A stretch of 52,223 nucleotides of DNA from CAZAAW01 sp964483325 (lineage in GTDB: Bacteria; Pseudomonadota; Alphaproteobacteria; Rhizobiales; Kaistiaceae), in NCBI GenBank assembly GCA_964483325.1, contig CAZAAW010000017.1:1-52223 (forward strand). Reading direction: 5' to 3'. The notes beneath the pieces were generated by a model. That model saw only the letters and a program-made list of their open reading frames with translations, did no database searches and was not told where the DNA came from. Positions within the stretch are counted from its first letter, which is position 1. Every line of letters starts with the position of its first letter. The translations under genes and the position numbers were made by a program. This document shows positions 42,079-52,223 of this stretch, in pieces.

Positions 42079-43176
42079 GTGAACCGCATTCTTTCCCTTG
42101 CCGCGCTTTCGCTCGCCTTGGCGGCGGGCCTTCTCGGCAGTGCCGCGGCGCAGGAGCGTGTCGTCAACGTCTATAACTGGTCGGACTATATCGACGAGGC
42201 GGTGCTGGCCCAGTTCACCGAAGAAACGGGCATCAAGGTCGTCTACGACGTCTACGACAACAACGAGATCATCCTCACCAAGCTGCTGGCCGGCGGCAGC
42301 GGCTATGACATCGTCGTGCCGACCGACTCGACCATGACGCGGCTGATCCGCGCCGATGCGCTGCAGCCGCTGGACAAGTCGCTGCTGCCCAATCTCAGCC
42401 ACATGTGGCCGCTGATCAACGAGCGCCTGCAGGTCTACGATCCCGGCAACGAATATGCCGTGAACTACATGTGGGGCACCACCGCCTTCGCCTATAACAA
42501 GGCGTCCATCGAGGCCCGCATGCCGGATGCGCCGGTCGATTCCTGGGACATGCTTTTCAAGCCGGAGGTTCTCGCCAAGTTCGCCGATTGCGGCGTCCAG
42601 GTGATCGACACGCCGGAAGATGTGTTCCAGTCGGCGCTGAACTATCTCGGCCTCGATCCGCAGTCGAAGGATCCGGACGAGCTGGCCCGCGCCAACGACC
42701 TGCTGAAATCGATCCGTCCCTATATCCAGAAGTTCAATTCCTCCGAATATATCAACGCGCTGGCCAATGGCGACATCTGCCTCGCCCTCGGCTATTCGGG
42801 CGATCTGCTGCAGGCGCGCGATCGCGCCGCGGAGGCCAATAACGGCGTCGAAGTCGTCTACGTCATCCCGAAGGAAGGGGCGCTGATGTGGTTCGACTCG
42901 ATGGTCATTCCGGCCGACGCGCCGCATGTGAAAGAGGCGCATGAGTTCATCAACTTCATGATGCGCCCAGACATCGCCGCCAAGAATTCCAACTATGTCT
43001 TCTATGCCAACGGCAATATCGACTCGCAGCCGCTGCTCAGCGACGATGTGAAGAGCGACCCGGCGATCTATCCGCCGGAGGCAACGCTGCAGCGTCTCTT
43101 CACCTCGGTGACCTACGAGCCGGCGGTGCAGCGGACGCTGACGCGCATGTGGACGGAGCTCAAGGCAGGCCGCTGA
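42079..43176 (+). CDS. potF: Putrescine/spermidine-binding periplasmic protein
   Basis: Polyamine-binding subunit of an ABC importer; 365 residues from a GTG with AGGGGG upstream. The signal peptide ends SAAAQE. Polyamine-binding signatures: VYNWSDYIDEAVLAQFTEET, GSGYDIVVPTDSTMTRL, YMWGTTAFAYNKASIEARM, and EGALMWFDSMVIPADAPH. The family pattern is PotF (putrescine) more than PotD, but ligand preference is inferred. First gene of potF-potG-cupin-potH-potI. Confidence 0.93.
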   Translation: MNRILSLAALSLALAAGLLGSAAAQERVVNVYNWSDYIDEAVLAQFTEETGIKVVYDVYDNNEIILTKLLAGGSGYDIVVPTDSTMTRLIRADALQPLDKSLLPNLSHMWPLINERLQVYDPGNEYAVNYMWGTTAFAYNKASIEARMPDAPVDSWDMLFKPEVLAKFADCGVQVIDTPEDVFQSALNYLGLDPQSKDPDELARANDLLKSIRPYIQKFNSSEYINALANGDICLALGYSGDLLQARDRAAEANNGVEVVYVIPKEGALMWFDSMVIPADAPHVKEAHEFINFMMRPDIAAKNSNYVFYANGNIDSQPLLSDDVKSDPAIYPPEATLQRLFTSVTYEPAVQRTLTRMWTELKAGR

Positions 43177-43213
43177 AGCTTTATCCGCCACCGCCTGCCG
43201 GCGCGCCTGTTCC

Positions 43214-44365
43214 ATGGTAGCGAAGTCGATCGGTCCGGTTCGCCGCAGTTTTGCGCCGTGGAACGATCCGGCGGCAAAGCCCTTCGTGGAATTCCGCGGC
43301 GTCAGCAAGCGCTTCGGCGACACCGCCGCCGTCGCCGACCTGTCGCTGGCGATCTACGAGCGCGAATTCTTCGCCCTGCTCGGCCCGTCGGGCTGCGGCA
43401 AGACCACGCTGATGCGCATGCTGGCCGGCTTTGAGGAGCCGACCTCCGGCCGCGTCCTGCTGGAGGGCCAGGACCTCGCTGGTGTTCCGCCCTACCGGCG
43501 GCCGGTCAACATGATGTTCCAGTCCTATGCGCTGTTTCCGCATATGAGCGTGGAAAGCAACATTGCCTTCGGGCTGCGCCAGGAGGGGATGGCGAAGCCG
43601 GCCATCGCCGAGCGGGTCAAGCAGATGCTGGATCTGGTGAAGCTCACCCCCTACGCCAAGCGCCGGCCGCACCAGCTGTCGGGCGGCCAGCGCCAGCGCG
43701 TCGCGCTGGCCCGCTCGCTGGCCAAGAAGCCGAAGGTTCTCCTGCTCGACGAGCCGCTTGCGGCGCTCGACAAGAAGCTGCGCGAGGACACCCAGTTCGA
43801 GCTGACCGACCTGCAGCAGAGCCTCGGCCTGACCTTTCTCATCGTCACCCATGACCAGGAGGAGGCAATGACGGTCGCCGACCGCATCGCCGTCATGAGC
43901 GAGGGCCGCATCGTCCAGGTGGCGACGCCGGCGGAGATCTACGAGCAGCCGGCCAGCCGCTACGTCGCCGACTTCATCGGCGACATCAACATGATCGAAG
44001 GCCGCGTCGTGTCGAGCAATGCCGGCCTCGTGCGTATCCAGTCGCCGGAGGCAGGCCTCTTCATCGAGGTGGAGCAGGAGGCGGCCGCCGTTCCCGACAC
44101 GATGGTCTGGTTCGCCGTCAGGCCGGAAAAGGTCAATGTCTCGCTGGAACGGCCGGCGCAGGCCGAGGTCAATGCCGTCGCCGGCGAGGTCTGGGACATC
44201 GGCTATCTCGGCGACGTGTCGATCTATCATGTCAGGCTGCCGTCGGGGACGATGATGAAGGCCACAGTCACCAATCGGACACGGCTGGTGGAGCGGCCCA
44301 TCACCTGGGACGACAAGGTCTGGCTCACCTGGACACGCGCCGCCGGCGTCGTGCTGACGCGGTAA
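43214..44365 (+). CDS. potG: Polyamine ABC transporter ATPase
   Basis: A 383-residue ABC ATPase with C-terminal TOBE domain. Walker A GPSGCGKTTLMRMLAG at about residues 59-74, signature QLSGGQRQRVALARSL, Walker B LLLDEPLAALDKKLRE and the switch His in TFLIVTHDQEEAMT. Starts 37 bases after potF; Shine-Dalgarno is weak. The next gene, a cupin, begins 5 bases after it. Confidence 0.94.
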   Translation: MVAKSIGPVRRSFAPWNDPAAKPFVEFRGVSKRFGDTAAVADLSLAIYEREFFALLGPSGCGKTTLMRMLAGFEEPTSGRVLLEGQDLAGVPPYRRPVNMMFQSYALFPHMSVESNIAFGLRQEGMAKPAIAERVKQMLDLVKLTPYAKRRPHQLSGGQRQRVALARSLAKKPKVLLLDEPLAALDKKLREDTQFELTDLQQSLGLTFLIVTHDQEEAMTVADRIAVMSEGRIVQVATPAEIYEQPASRYVADFIGDINMIEGRVVSSNAGLVRIQSPEAGLFIEVEQEAAAVPDTMVWFAVRPEKVNVSLERPAQAEVNAVAGEVWDIGYLGDVSIYHVRLPSGTMMKATVTNRTRLVERPITWDDKVWLTWTRAAGVVLTR

Positions 44366-44370
44366 CGGCC

Positions 44371-44868
44371 ATGGCGGACAACAAAATTCTGTGGCGTGCC
44401 GATGAGATCGCCGCCCGGACGCGGGGCTTCTCCCAGAAGCTCAATGCGAACTCGTTCTTTCACGGCGCCTATCTCTCCCGTCTCGCCGGGATGAAACGCG
44501 CCCACGTGACGCTGGTCCGCCTGCCGCCGGGCAAGGACAGCTTCGCCTACCATTCCCACCTTCTGGAGGAGGAGTGGGTGTACATCCTGGCCGGGGAGGG
44601 GGTCGCGCGCATCGACGGCGCCGAGCACATTGTCGGGCCGGGCGATTTCATGGGCTTTCCGGCGCCCTCGGTGCCGCATCTTCTGCAGAACCGGTCGGAT
44701 GCCGATCTCGTCTACCTCATGGGCGGCGAGAGCCTGCCGGTCGAGGTGCTGGACTATCCGGACGAAGGCAAGCGCTATGCGCTGGTGCAGGGCGAGGGCG
44801 GGCCGCAGTTCTTCGAGCTGAAGGACAGCGCACGTCTCTTCGGCCGCGCCGAGGAGCCGGAAAAGTGA
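44371..44868 (+). CDS. Cupin-domain protein inside the polyamine operon
   Basis: A 165-residue single-domain cupin. Motif 1 has His61, His63 and Glu67/68 in YHSHLLEEEWVYILAGEG, and motif 2 spans about residues 90-103 (PGDFMGFPAPSVPH) with His103, so the metal site looks complete. No signal peptide. Separated from potG by 5 bases and overlapping potH by 4 bases (GTGA), it is an integral part of the transporter operon. It might modify or sense the imported compound; function is not established. Confidence 0.85.
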   Translation: MADNKILWRADEIAARTRGFSQKLNANSFFHGAYLSRLAGMKRAHVTLVRLPPGKDSFAYHSHLLEEEWVYILAGEGVARIDGAEHIVGPGDFMGFPAPSVPHLLQNRSDADLVYLMGGESLPVEVLDYPDEGKRYALVQGEGGPQFFELKDSARLFGRAEEPEK

Positions 44869-45812
44869 GCGAGACGGCGGCGCCGATGCCGGCGGCGCCG
44901 ACCGGCCGCTCCGGCCTGGGCCACCTGCCGCGCCGGCTGGTCATCGCGCTGCCTTTCGCCTGGCTGCTGTTCTTCTTCCTGGCGCCCTTCGCGATCGTCT
45001 TCAAGCTGTCCTTCTCGGTGGTGGCCGACGCGCGGCCGCCTTACGAGCCGTCCTTCAGCTTCTCCGAAGGTCTCTGGGTCTGGCTGGACAAGGCGCGCGA
45101 CTTCACGGTCTCCAACTACCAGTACCTGCTCGGCGACAATCTCTATCTGCGGGCCTATGTGTCGAGCCTGGAGATCGCGCTGGTCTCGACGGTGCTGATC
45201 CTTTTCGTCGCCTATCCGATCGCCTACGGCATGGCGCGGGCGCCGCGGCAATGGCGCCTCACCCTGCTGATGGCGGTGGTGCTGCCGTTCTGGACGTCCT
45301 TCCTGATCCGCGTCTACGCCTGGATCGGCATCCTCAAGCCGGAAGGGCTGCTCAGCCATTTCCTGATCTGGCTCGGCGTCATCGACCAACCGTTGACGAT
45401 CCTCAACACCAACGTCGCCGTCTATATCGGCATCGTCTATTCCTACCTGCCCTTCATGATCCTGCCGATCTACGCCTCGCTGGAACGGCTCGATCCGAGC
45501 CTCCTGGAGGCGGCGGCCGATCTCGGCGCACGGCCGGTGCGCGCCTTCTGGCAGGTGACGTTCCCGCTGTCGCTGCCGGGCGTCGTCGCCGGCTGCTTCC
45601 TCGTCTTCATCCCGGTGGTCGGCGAATATGTCATCCCCGACATTCTCGGCGGATCGCAGACGCTGATGATCGGCAAGACGCTGCAGGAGGAGTTCCGCAA
45701 CCGCGACTGGCCGCTGGCCTCGGCGGTGGCGATCCTGCTGCTGCTGATCCTCGTGGTGCCGATCCTGGTCTTCCAGGGCGTCGGACGGCGCGAGCAGGAG
45801 CAGGGGCGATGA
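44865..45812 (+). CDS. potH: Polyamine ABC transporter permease 1
   Basis: A 315-residue inner-membrane permease with about six transmembrane helices (LVIALPFAWLLFFFLAPFAIVF first). The EAA coupling loop is LEAAADLGARPVRAFWQVTFPLSLPG. Start GTG at 44865 overlaps the cupin stop; the frame is open upstream. Overlaps potI by 4 bases. Confidence 0.92.
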   Translation: MSETAAPMPAAPTGRSGLGHLPRRLVIALPFAWLLFFFLAPFAIVFKLSFSVVADARPPYEPSFSFSEGLWVWLDKARDFTVSNYQYLLGDNLYLRAYVSSLEIALVSTVLILFVAYPIAYGMARAPRQWRLTLLMAVVLPFWTSFLIRVYAWIGILKPEGLLSHFLIWLGVIDQPLTILNTNVAVYIGIVYSYLPFMILPIYASLERLDPSLLEAAADLGARPVRAFWQVTFPLSLPGVVAGCFLVFIPVVGEYVIPDILGGSQTLMIGKTLQEEFRNRDWPLASAVAILLLLILVVPILVFQGVGRREQEQGR

Positions 45813-46630
45813 AGCGCAACTGGACCTGGTTCAACGCCACCTCGGTGACGCTCGGCTTTGCCTTCCTCTACCTGCCGATCCTGATCCTGGTGATCTATTC
45901 CTTCAATGCCAGCCAGCTCGTCACGGTGTGGGGCGGCTTCTCGACCAAGTGGTACGGCGCGCTGCTGCAGAACCGGCAGCTCCTCGATGCCGCCTGGGTG
46001 ACGCTGCGCGTCGGCCTCATTTCGGCAACGGTGGCGACGGTCCTCGGAACCATGGCGGCGGTGGCGCTGGTGCGCTTCGGCCGCTTCCGCGGGCGGACAT
46101 TGATGTCGGGGATGATCTACGCCCAGCTGGTTCTGCCGGACGTCATTCTGGGCCTCTCGCTGCTGCTGCTCTTCGTCGCCTCCGGCATCGACCGCGGCTT
46201 CTGGACGGTGGTGATGGCGCACGTCACCTTCTGCACCTGCTATGCGACGGTCGTCGTCCAGTCGCGGCTCAGCACCTTCGACCGCAGCCTGGAGGAGGCG
46301 GCGCTCGATCTCGGCTCGCCGCCGCTGCGCACCTTCTTCGTGATCACCCTGCCGCTGATCCTGCCGGCGGTCGCCGCCGCCTGGCTCCTGGCTTTCACGC
46401 TGTCGCTCGACGACGTCGTGGTCGCCAGCTTCGTCAGCGGCCCGGGCGCGACGACCCTGCCGCTGCGCATCTTCAGCTCGGTGAAGCGCGGCGTCACGCC
46501 GGAGATCAACGCGCTCTGCACGATCCTCATCACGCTGGTGACGATCGGCGTCATCACCGCGTCGATCGTCACCCGCCGCCGCCAGCTGCAGCGGGAGGCG
46601 GACGAGCGCCTCGCTGTTGCCGGCAGTTAG
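45809..46630 (+). CDS. potI: Polyamine ABC transporter permease 2
   Basis: A 273-residue permease with about six transmembrane helices. The EAA loop is EEAALDLGSPPLRTFFVITLPLILP, and the segment FTLSLDDVVVASFVSGPGATTLP is typical of PotI/PotC. Starts in an ATGA overlap with potH; AGGGGCG lies upstream. Its stop overlaps the convergent AsmA gene by 4 bases, so no intergenic terminator exists there. Confidence 0.93.
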   Translation: MKRNWTWFNATSVTLGFAFLYLPILILVIYSFNASQLVTVWGGFSTKWYGALLQNRQLLDAAWVTLRVGLISATVATVLGTMAAVALVRFGRFRGRTLMSGMIYAQLVLPDVILGLSLLLLFVASGIDRGFWTVVMAHVTFCTCYATVVVQSRLSTFDRSLEEAALDLGSPPLRTFFVITLPLILPAVAAAWLLAFTLSLDDVVVASFVSGPGATTLPLRIFSSVKRGVTPEINALCTILITLVTIGVITASIVTRRRQLQREADERLAVAGS

Positions 46631-48510
46631 TCGAGCTCGGCGCCGGCCGGAATGGCGCGGTCGGTCGGCGGCTCCCGCGTCGGGCTGATGCCGCTGCGCA
46701 CATGCTGCCGGAACAGCTGGTCGAAGCTGGCGCCGAGTGTCGGCTCCAACCAGGTGCCGCCGAGCACGAAGGGAATCGTCACCAGCGCCTGGCCGCCGGC
46801 CGCCGCCTTGAGGATGAGCGCGCCGCGGCCGGAGACTGTCGGCTGGAACAGCGACGCCCAGCCGCGGAAGCTCATGCCGAAATTCGGGCCGTCGGCCGTC
46901 ACCGTGCGGGTGCGGATCTGCCCGCCGCCGAGGCCGAGCTCGGCGTGCAACTGCTGGAAGGCGGTGGCGCCGCGCGTCGGCGGGCCGTCGCGATCGCTGG
47001 CATCGAATGCTTCGACGGTACGCTTCAGGTCGATGCCGTCGATGCTGCCGGCGGTGATGTCGACCGTTGCGGTACCGGCCGTATCCTCCAGCAGCGTGCC
47101 CCAGCTGCCGCCCTCGCCGGCGACCTCGAGGCTGGCCGAGCCGGTGCCGGTGACGCTCGAGATGCCGAAAAGCTGCCGCAGCGCCGGCTCGACGGCGACG
47201 CCGGCAACGCTTGCCCTGGCGACGAAGGAGGGCGGCTCATGGTGCAGATCGCCCTCGATCATCGCCTGGATGCGGCCATTGTGGAACTGCGCCTCGCCGA
47301 GATTGAGTGCCAGCCGCCCATCCGTCACCACGGCTGAGGCCGCGATGCGGTCGAGGCGGGCGGCGCCGACCAGCATCCGGCCGGCGGAAAGCCGCAGGTC
47401 GTAATTCACGCCGTCGACCAGCGGGATGTCGATCGGCGCCGCCATGCCGCCGGCAGTGCGCAGGCTGGCGGCAAAGGCCTCGACATAGGGCGACAGATCG
47501 AACGTATCGAAGGCGAGCGTTCCCTGGACGGCCGGCGTTCCTTCGGCAAGGTCGAGGGCGAGGACGCCTTCGCCGCGATTGCCGTCCAGCTCGACGCTGG
47601 CATCGGTGATGGTCAGGATGCCGGCGTTGAAATTGCCGTTGCCGGAGACCGACCCGACGCCCAGCGTCGAGGCCTCGCCAAGCGGCTTGCCCATCCAGTC
47701 GGCGGCGCGGCGCACAGATGGCGTCGTCACCGATACTTCGCCCCTCAGCTGCAACGCCGGACCCGTCGCGGCTGTGCCGGAGAATGAGGCGCGCAGCGGC
47801 GTCGATGCCACGGCGAAGCGGGCCGATGATTCGCCGCCAGCGATCAGCTCGAGCGGATCGGCGATCGATCCCTTCGCCTCGACCTTCTCGCCGCGCCACA
47901 CGAACGAGCCGCGCGCCGTTGCGGCGGCCGACGTCGACGGCCATGAAATGTCGAGGTCGACGGCGCTCAGCGTCTCGTGCCCGTTGCGGCGCGCATCGTC
48001 GAAGGTGACAGTGCCGTCATGGATGACGAAGCGGCCGAGCTTGATGGCATCGGCGGCGGAGGCGCGGCGGGCCTGCGGATCGGCGGCCTCATCGGCCGTT
48101 TCGGCGACACGGATGCCGATCAGCCCGCCGAGATCGGTCCAGTTGCGGCGGCCGCTGCGGTCGACGCGCAGGGCGATCTGCGGCCTGGCCAGGTCGAATT
48201 CGCTGAATTCCACGCGCCCGAGCAGCAGCGGCAGCAGGCCGACCGTTCCGGTCAGCTGGTCCATGACCATGAATGCCTTGCCGGGATCGTTGCGGTCGCC
48301 GATCGCCACATCCGTCAGCCGGATGGTCGGGCGCGGATAGAGGGTGATTTCAGGCTCGCCGCTGAAGGTGACAGGCCGCCCGGTCCATTGTGTAATCTGT
48401 TCGGCGATGCGCTTCTTGGCGATGTCGGACGACAGCAGCGCCGGCAGGAGAGCGAAGCCGAGCCCGGCCAGGAGGAGCACGACGACCAGCAGGGCGGCCA
48501 GCCGCTTCAT
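46627..48510 (-). CDS. AsmA-family protein
   Basis: Large inner-membrane-anchored periplasmic protein, 627 residues, of the AsmA family involved in outer-membrane and phospholipid homeostasis. N-terminal anchor MKRLAALLVVVLLLAGLGFA, then the AsmA pattern GRPVTFSGEPEITLYPRPTI and DVAIGDRNDP. A C-terminal AsmA_2-like domain contains ITAGSIDGIDLKRTVEAF and TADGPNFGMSFRGWASLF. ATG at 48510; the frame extends upstream without support. Divergent from the acetoacetyl-CoA synthetase over about 140 bases. Confidence 0.88.
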   Translation of the reverse strand: MKRLAALLVVVLLLAGLGFALLPALLSSDIAKKRIAEQITQWTGRPVTFSGEPEITLYPRPTIRLTDVAIGDRNDPGKAFMVMDQLTGTVGLLPLLLGRVEFSEFDLARPQIALRVDRSGRRNWTDLGGLIGIRVAETADEAADPQARRASAADAIKLGRFVIHDGTVTFDDARRNGHETLSAVDLDISWPSTSAAATARGSFVWRGEKVEAKGSIADPLELIAGGESSARFAVASTPLRASFSGTAATGPALQLRGEVSVTTPSVRRAADWMGKPLGEASTLGVGSVSGNGNFNAGILTITDASVELDGNRGEGVLALDLAEGTPAVQGTLAFDTFDLSPYVEAFAASLRTAGGMAAPIDIPLVDGVNYDLRLSAGRMLVGAARLDRIAASAVVTDGRLALNLGEAQFHNGRIQAMIEGDLHHEPPSFVARASVAGVAVEPALRQLFGISSVTGTGSASLEVAGEGGSWGTLLEDTAGTATVDITAGSIDGIDLKRTVEAFDASDRDGPPTRGATAFQQLHAELGLGGGQIRTRTVTADGPNFGMSFRGWASLFQPTVSGRGALILKAAAGGQALVTIPFVLGGTWLEPTLGASFDQLFRQHVRSGISPTREPPTDRAIPAGAELD

Positions 48511-48651
48511 GTTTGCAGAATCCTCGCCATGGGCGCACCCCGGATGGCCCCCCGTCCGTCCGGGATAGGTATAAACGACGCCTGCGGCAAGGCGAATGTA
48601 CAATTCTGGCACAGTTTCAGAGGCCTGCCGCCCGCTCTTCACAGGACCACC

Positions 48652-50613
<1,962 letters not shown>

Positions 50614-50674
50614 CGCTGGAGCCCGCCCGGGAAAGCCCCATATAGGGCGCTTTGACGGTTCCGCAGGGGGACAC

Positions 50675-52120
50675 ATGCAGTTTGCCGACTACTGGCTGCC
50701 CGCAGTCCTGTCGGTCGTCTCGGTCAGCCTGGGCGTGATTGCGGCCGTTCATGCCGCCATGACCAAGGACGATGTCCGCGCGGCGATCGGCTGGGCGGGC
50801 GTCGCGCTGCTGTCGCCGTTCCTGGGGCCGCTCCTTTATGCCGTGGCGGGGATCAACCGCATCCGCCGCACGGCGGTCCAGCGGCGCAAGCGCCGCAGCG
50901 GCGATGCCGGCGCCAGCCTTGCGGAGGACCTGCTGCAGAGCCGCGTCGTCGAGGTCGGCGGCCCCCAGTTCCAGTCGCTGCGGCGGCTGGGCGACGAGAT
51001 CTCCCGCTTTCCGCTTTCCGACCGCAACAGGGTGACGCTGCTGGACGGCGGCGACGAATTCTACCCGGCGCTCGAGGAGGCGATAAACGGCGCCGAGCGC
51101 TCGGTAGCGCTCGAGACCTACATCTTCGATCGCGACCGCGTCGGGCTGCGCATCGCCGATGCGCTGATCGCCGCCGTGCAGCGCGGCGTCGAGGTCAGGG
51201 TGATCATCGACGGCATCGGCCTGCGCTACTCACGGCCGTCGATCGCCCGCTATCTGCGCCAGGGCGGCGTAACGGTCGGCCTCTTCCTCAACAGGATCCT
51301 CGGCCTCCGCCTGCCTTACGCCAACCTGCGCACGCACCGCAAAGTGGCGATCATCGACGGGCGCATCGCCTTCACCGGCGGCATGAACATCCGCGAGGGC
51401 TTTGCCGGCACGCTGATGGGCGACCGCGCCGCCCGCGACGTCCATTTCCGCGCCGAGGGGCCGATCGTCGGCCAGCTCTTTTCGGTGTTCACGCAGGACT
51501 GGCACTTCGTCAGCGGCGAGCGCCTGGGCGGCAGCGGCACCTGGGCGCCGCATGCGCATCCGACCGACAGCGAAGTCCTGGCGCGTGTGGTGCAGTCCGG
51601 CCCCGACAGCAATATCGGCAGCACGCACGGCCTGATCATGGGCGCGCTGGCGGTGGCGCAGGAGAGCATCGCCATCTGCTCGCCCTATTTCCTGCCCGAC
51701 CGCCAGCTTGTCGGCGCCTTCACCGTCGCCGCCCGGCGCGGCGTCGCGGTCGACATCATCATTCCGGCGGCGAACAATCTCCGCCTCGTCGACTGGGGCA
51801 TGACCGCCCAGCTCGACCAGGTCATCCGCCATGGCTGCCGCGTCTGGCGCTCCAGCGGGCCGTTCGATCATGCCAAGCTGATGGTGGTGGACGGCGCCTG
51901 GGCGCTGGTCGGCTCGTCCAATTTCGACCCGCGCTCCATGCGCCTCAATTTCGAGCTCGATGTCGAGATCATCGACCGCGCGCTGGCCGCCGACATCCGC
52001 CGGCGCATCGACCACCAGCTTGAGCATGCCGTGCCGGAAACCATGGCAACGCTGGCGTCGCGGCCGTTCCTGATCCGCCTGCGCAACCGCATCGTCTGGC
52101 TGGCATCGCCTTATCTCTAG
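50675..52120 (+). CDS. cls: Cardiolipin synthase
   Basis: Inner-membrane phospholipase D family enzyme that condenses phosphatidylglycerol; 481 residues. Two N-terminal transmembrane helices (LPAVLSVVSVSLGVIAAV and IGWAGVALLSPFLGPLLYAV). Two HKD motifs: THRKVAIIDGRIAFTGGMNI and DHAKLMVVDGAWALVGSSNF. The preceding gap of 61 bases contains an AGGGGG site before the ATG at 50675. The frame is open upstream, but the anchor fixes the start. Confidence 0.94.
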   Translation: MQFADYWLPAVLSVVSVSLGVIAAVHAAMTKDDVRAAIGWAGVALLSPFLGPLLYAVAGINRIRRTAVQRRKRRSGDAGASLAEDLLQSRVVEVGGPQFQSLRRLGDEISRFPLSDRNRVTLLDGGDEFYPALEEAINGAERSVALETYIFDRDRVGLRIADALIAAVQRGVEVRVIIDGIGLRYSRPSIARYLRQGGVTVGLFLNRILGLRLPYANLRTHRKVAIIDGRIAFTGGMNIREGFAGTLMGDRAARDVHFRAEGPIVGQLFSVFTQDWHFVSGERLGGSGTWAPHAHPTDSEVLARVVQSGPDSNIGSTHGLIMGALAVAQESIAICSPYFLPDRQLVGAFTVAARRGVAVDIIIPAANNLRLVDWGMTAQLDQVIRHGCRVWRSSGPFDHAKLMVVDGAWALVGSSNFDPRSMRLNFELDVEIIDRALAADIRRRIDHQLEHAVPETMATLASRPFLIRLRNRIVWLASPYL

Positions 52121-52223
52121 ACGCGCGGAGACCTCGCGGCGCTTTCTGCCGCGCTCATGCGCCGGCGCCAACGAGGATGAGGTCTCGCCGGTAGACTATT
52201 GAAGATGCAAGGAGAATTGGCTG
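52121..52223 (+). other. Window end: possible hairpin and next gene start
   Basis: GAGACCTC (52128-52135) and GAGGTCTC (52179-52186) form a dyad around an inner GCGGC/GCCGC stem, a possible cardiolipin synthase terminator. An ATG at 52205 begins a frame that leaves the window; AAGGAG at 52209-52214 could instead serve a start just beyond. Nothing more can be said. Confidence 0.25.

Overview
This GC-rich window looks like the chromosome of an alphaproteobacterium, most likely of the Hyphomicrobiales (rhizobial) order. The evidence is an irr regulator divergent from fabA-fabB-fabI, a class I (archaeal-type) lysyl-tRNA synthetase, Irr-type iron boxes and dense operons with 1 to 8 base overlaps. 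No tRNA, rRNA, CRISPR array, IS element, phage gene or integrase was recognised. All calls come from reading the sequence and remembered family knowledge; nothing was searched against a database.

Layout. 1-3.1 kb: the 5' part of lepA, then three small genes of unknown function. 3.1-8.8 kb: fabI, fabB and fabA, divergent irr, an SH3-domain secreted protein, a 2-hydroxyacid dehydrogenase and a pseudoazurin with palindromic upstream sites. 9.0-12.2 kb: class I lysS, a TerB-like protein and an orphan periplasmic binding protein. 12.4-20.6 kb: the most unusual block, a tandem duplication of a ~4.1 kb cassette. Each copy encodes a c-type cytochrome (+), a PQQ-dependent alcohol dehydrogenase with a lanthanide-type Asp-Tyr-Asp motif (-) and a secreted pentapeptide-repeat protein (+). 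20.7-23.4 kb: preT-preA (pyrimidine reduction) behind a RutR-like operator. 23.6-26.5 kb: an extremely acidic DUF2934-like protein, then lspA, a TrmH-family methyltransferase and a class I SAM methyltransferase (transcribed leftward). 26.7-31 kb: a CoxG-like protein, bfd and bfr with Irr-box-like sites, glpK, and glk on the other strand. 31.1-41.9 kb: a nucleoside island. A BMP-type nucleoside ABC importer, cdd, purine nucleoside phosphorylase and deoA run rightward and meet add, a PhyH-family protein and deoB running leftward. 42-46.6 kb: a putrescine-type ABC importer operon with a cupin gene inserted. 46.6-52.1 kb: an AsmA-family protein, acetoacetyl-CoA synthetase and cardiolipin synthase.

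How the genes work together. The duplicated cassette should oxidise an alcohol (or aldehyde) in the periplasm, passing electrons from PQQ to its own cytochrome c. The role of the pentapeptide partner is unknown, and this module is the best candidate here for an undescribed system. The nucleoside island imports nucleosides, deaminates or phosphorolyses them, and converts pentose 1-phosphates to 5-phosphates through DeoB. preTA would start breakdown of the freed pyrimidine bases. RutR-like palindromes in front of both preTA and the importer suggest one regulator links uptake and base catabolism. Two copies of a ~175 bp quasi-palindromic repeat lie at convergent gene ends, 15 kb apart and in opposite orientation.
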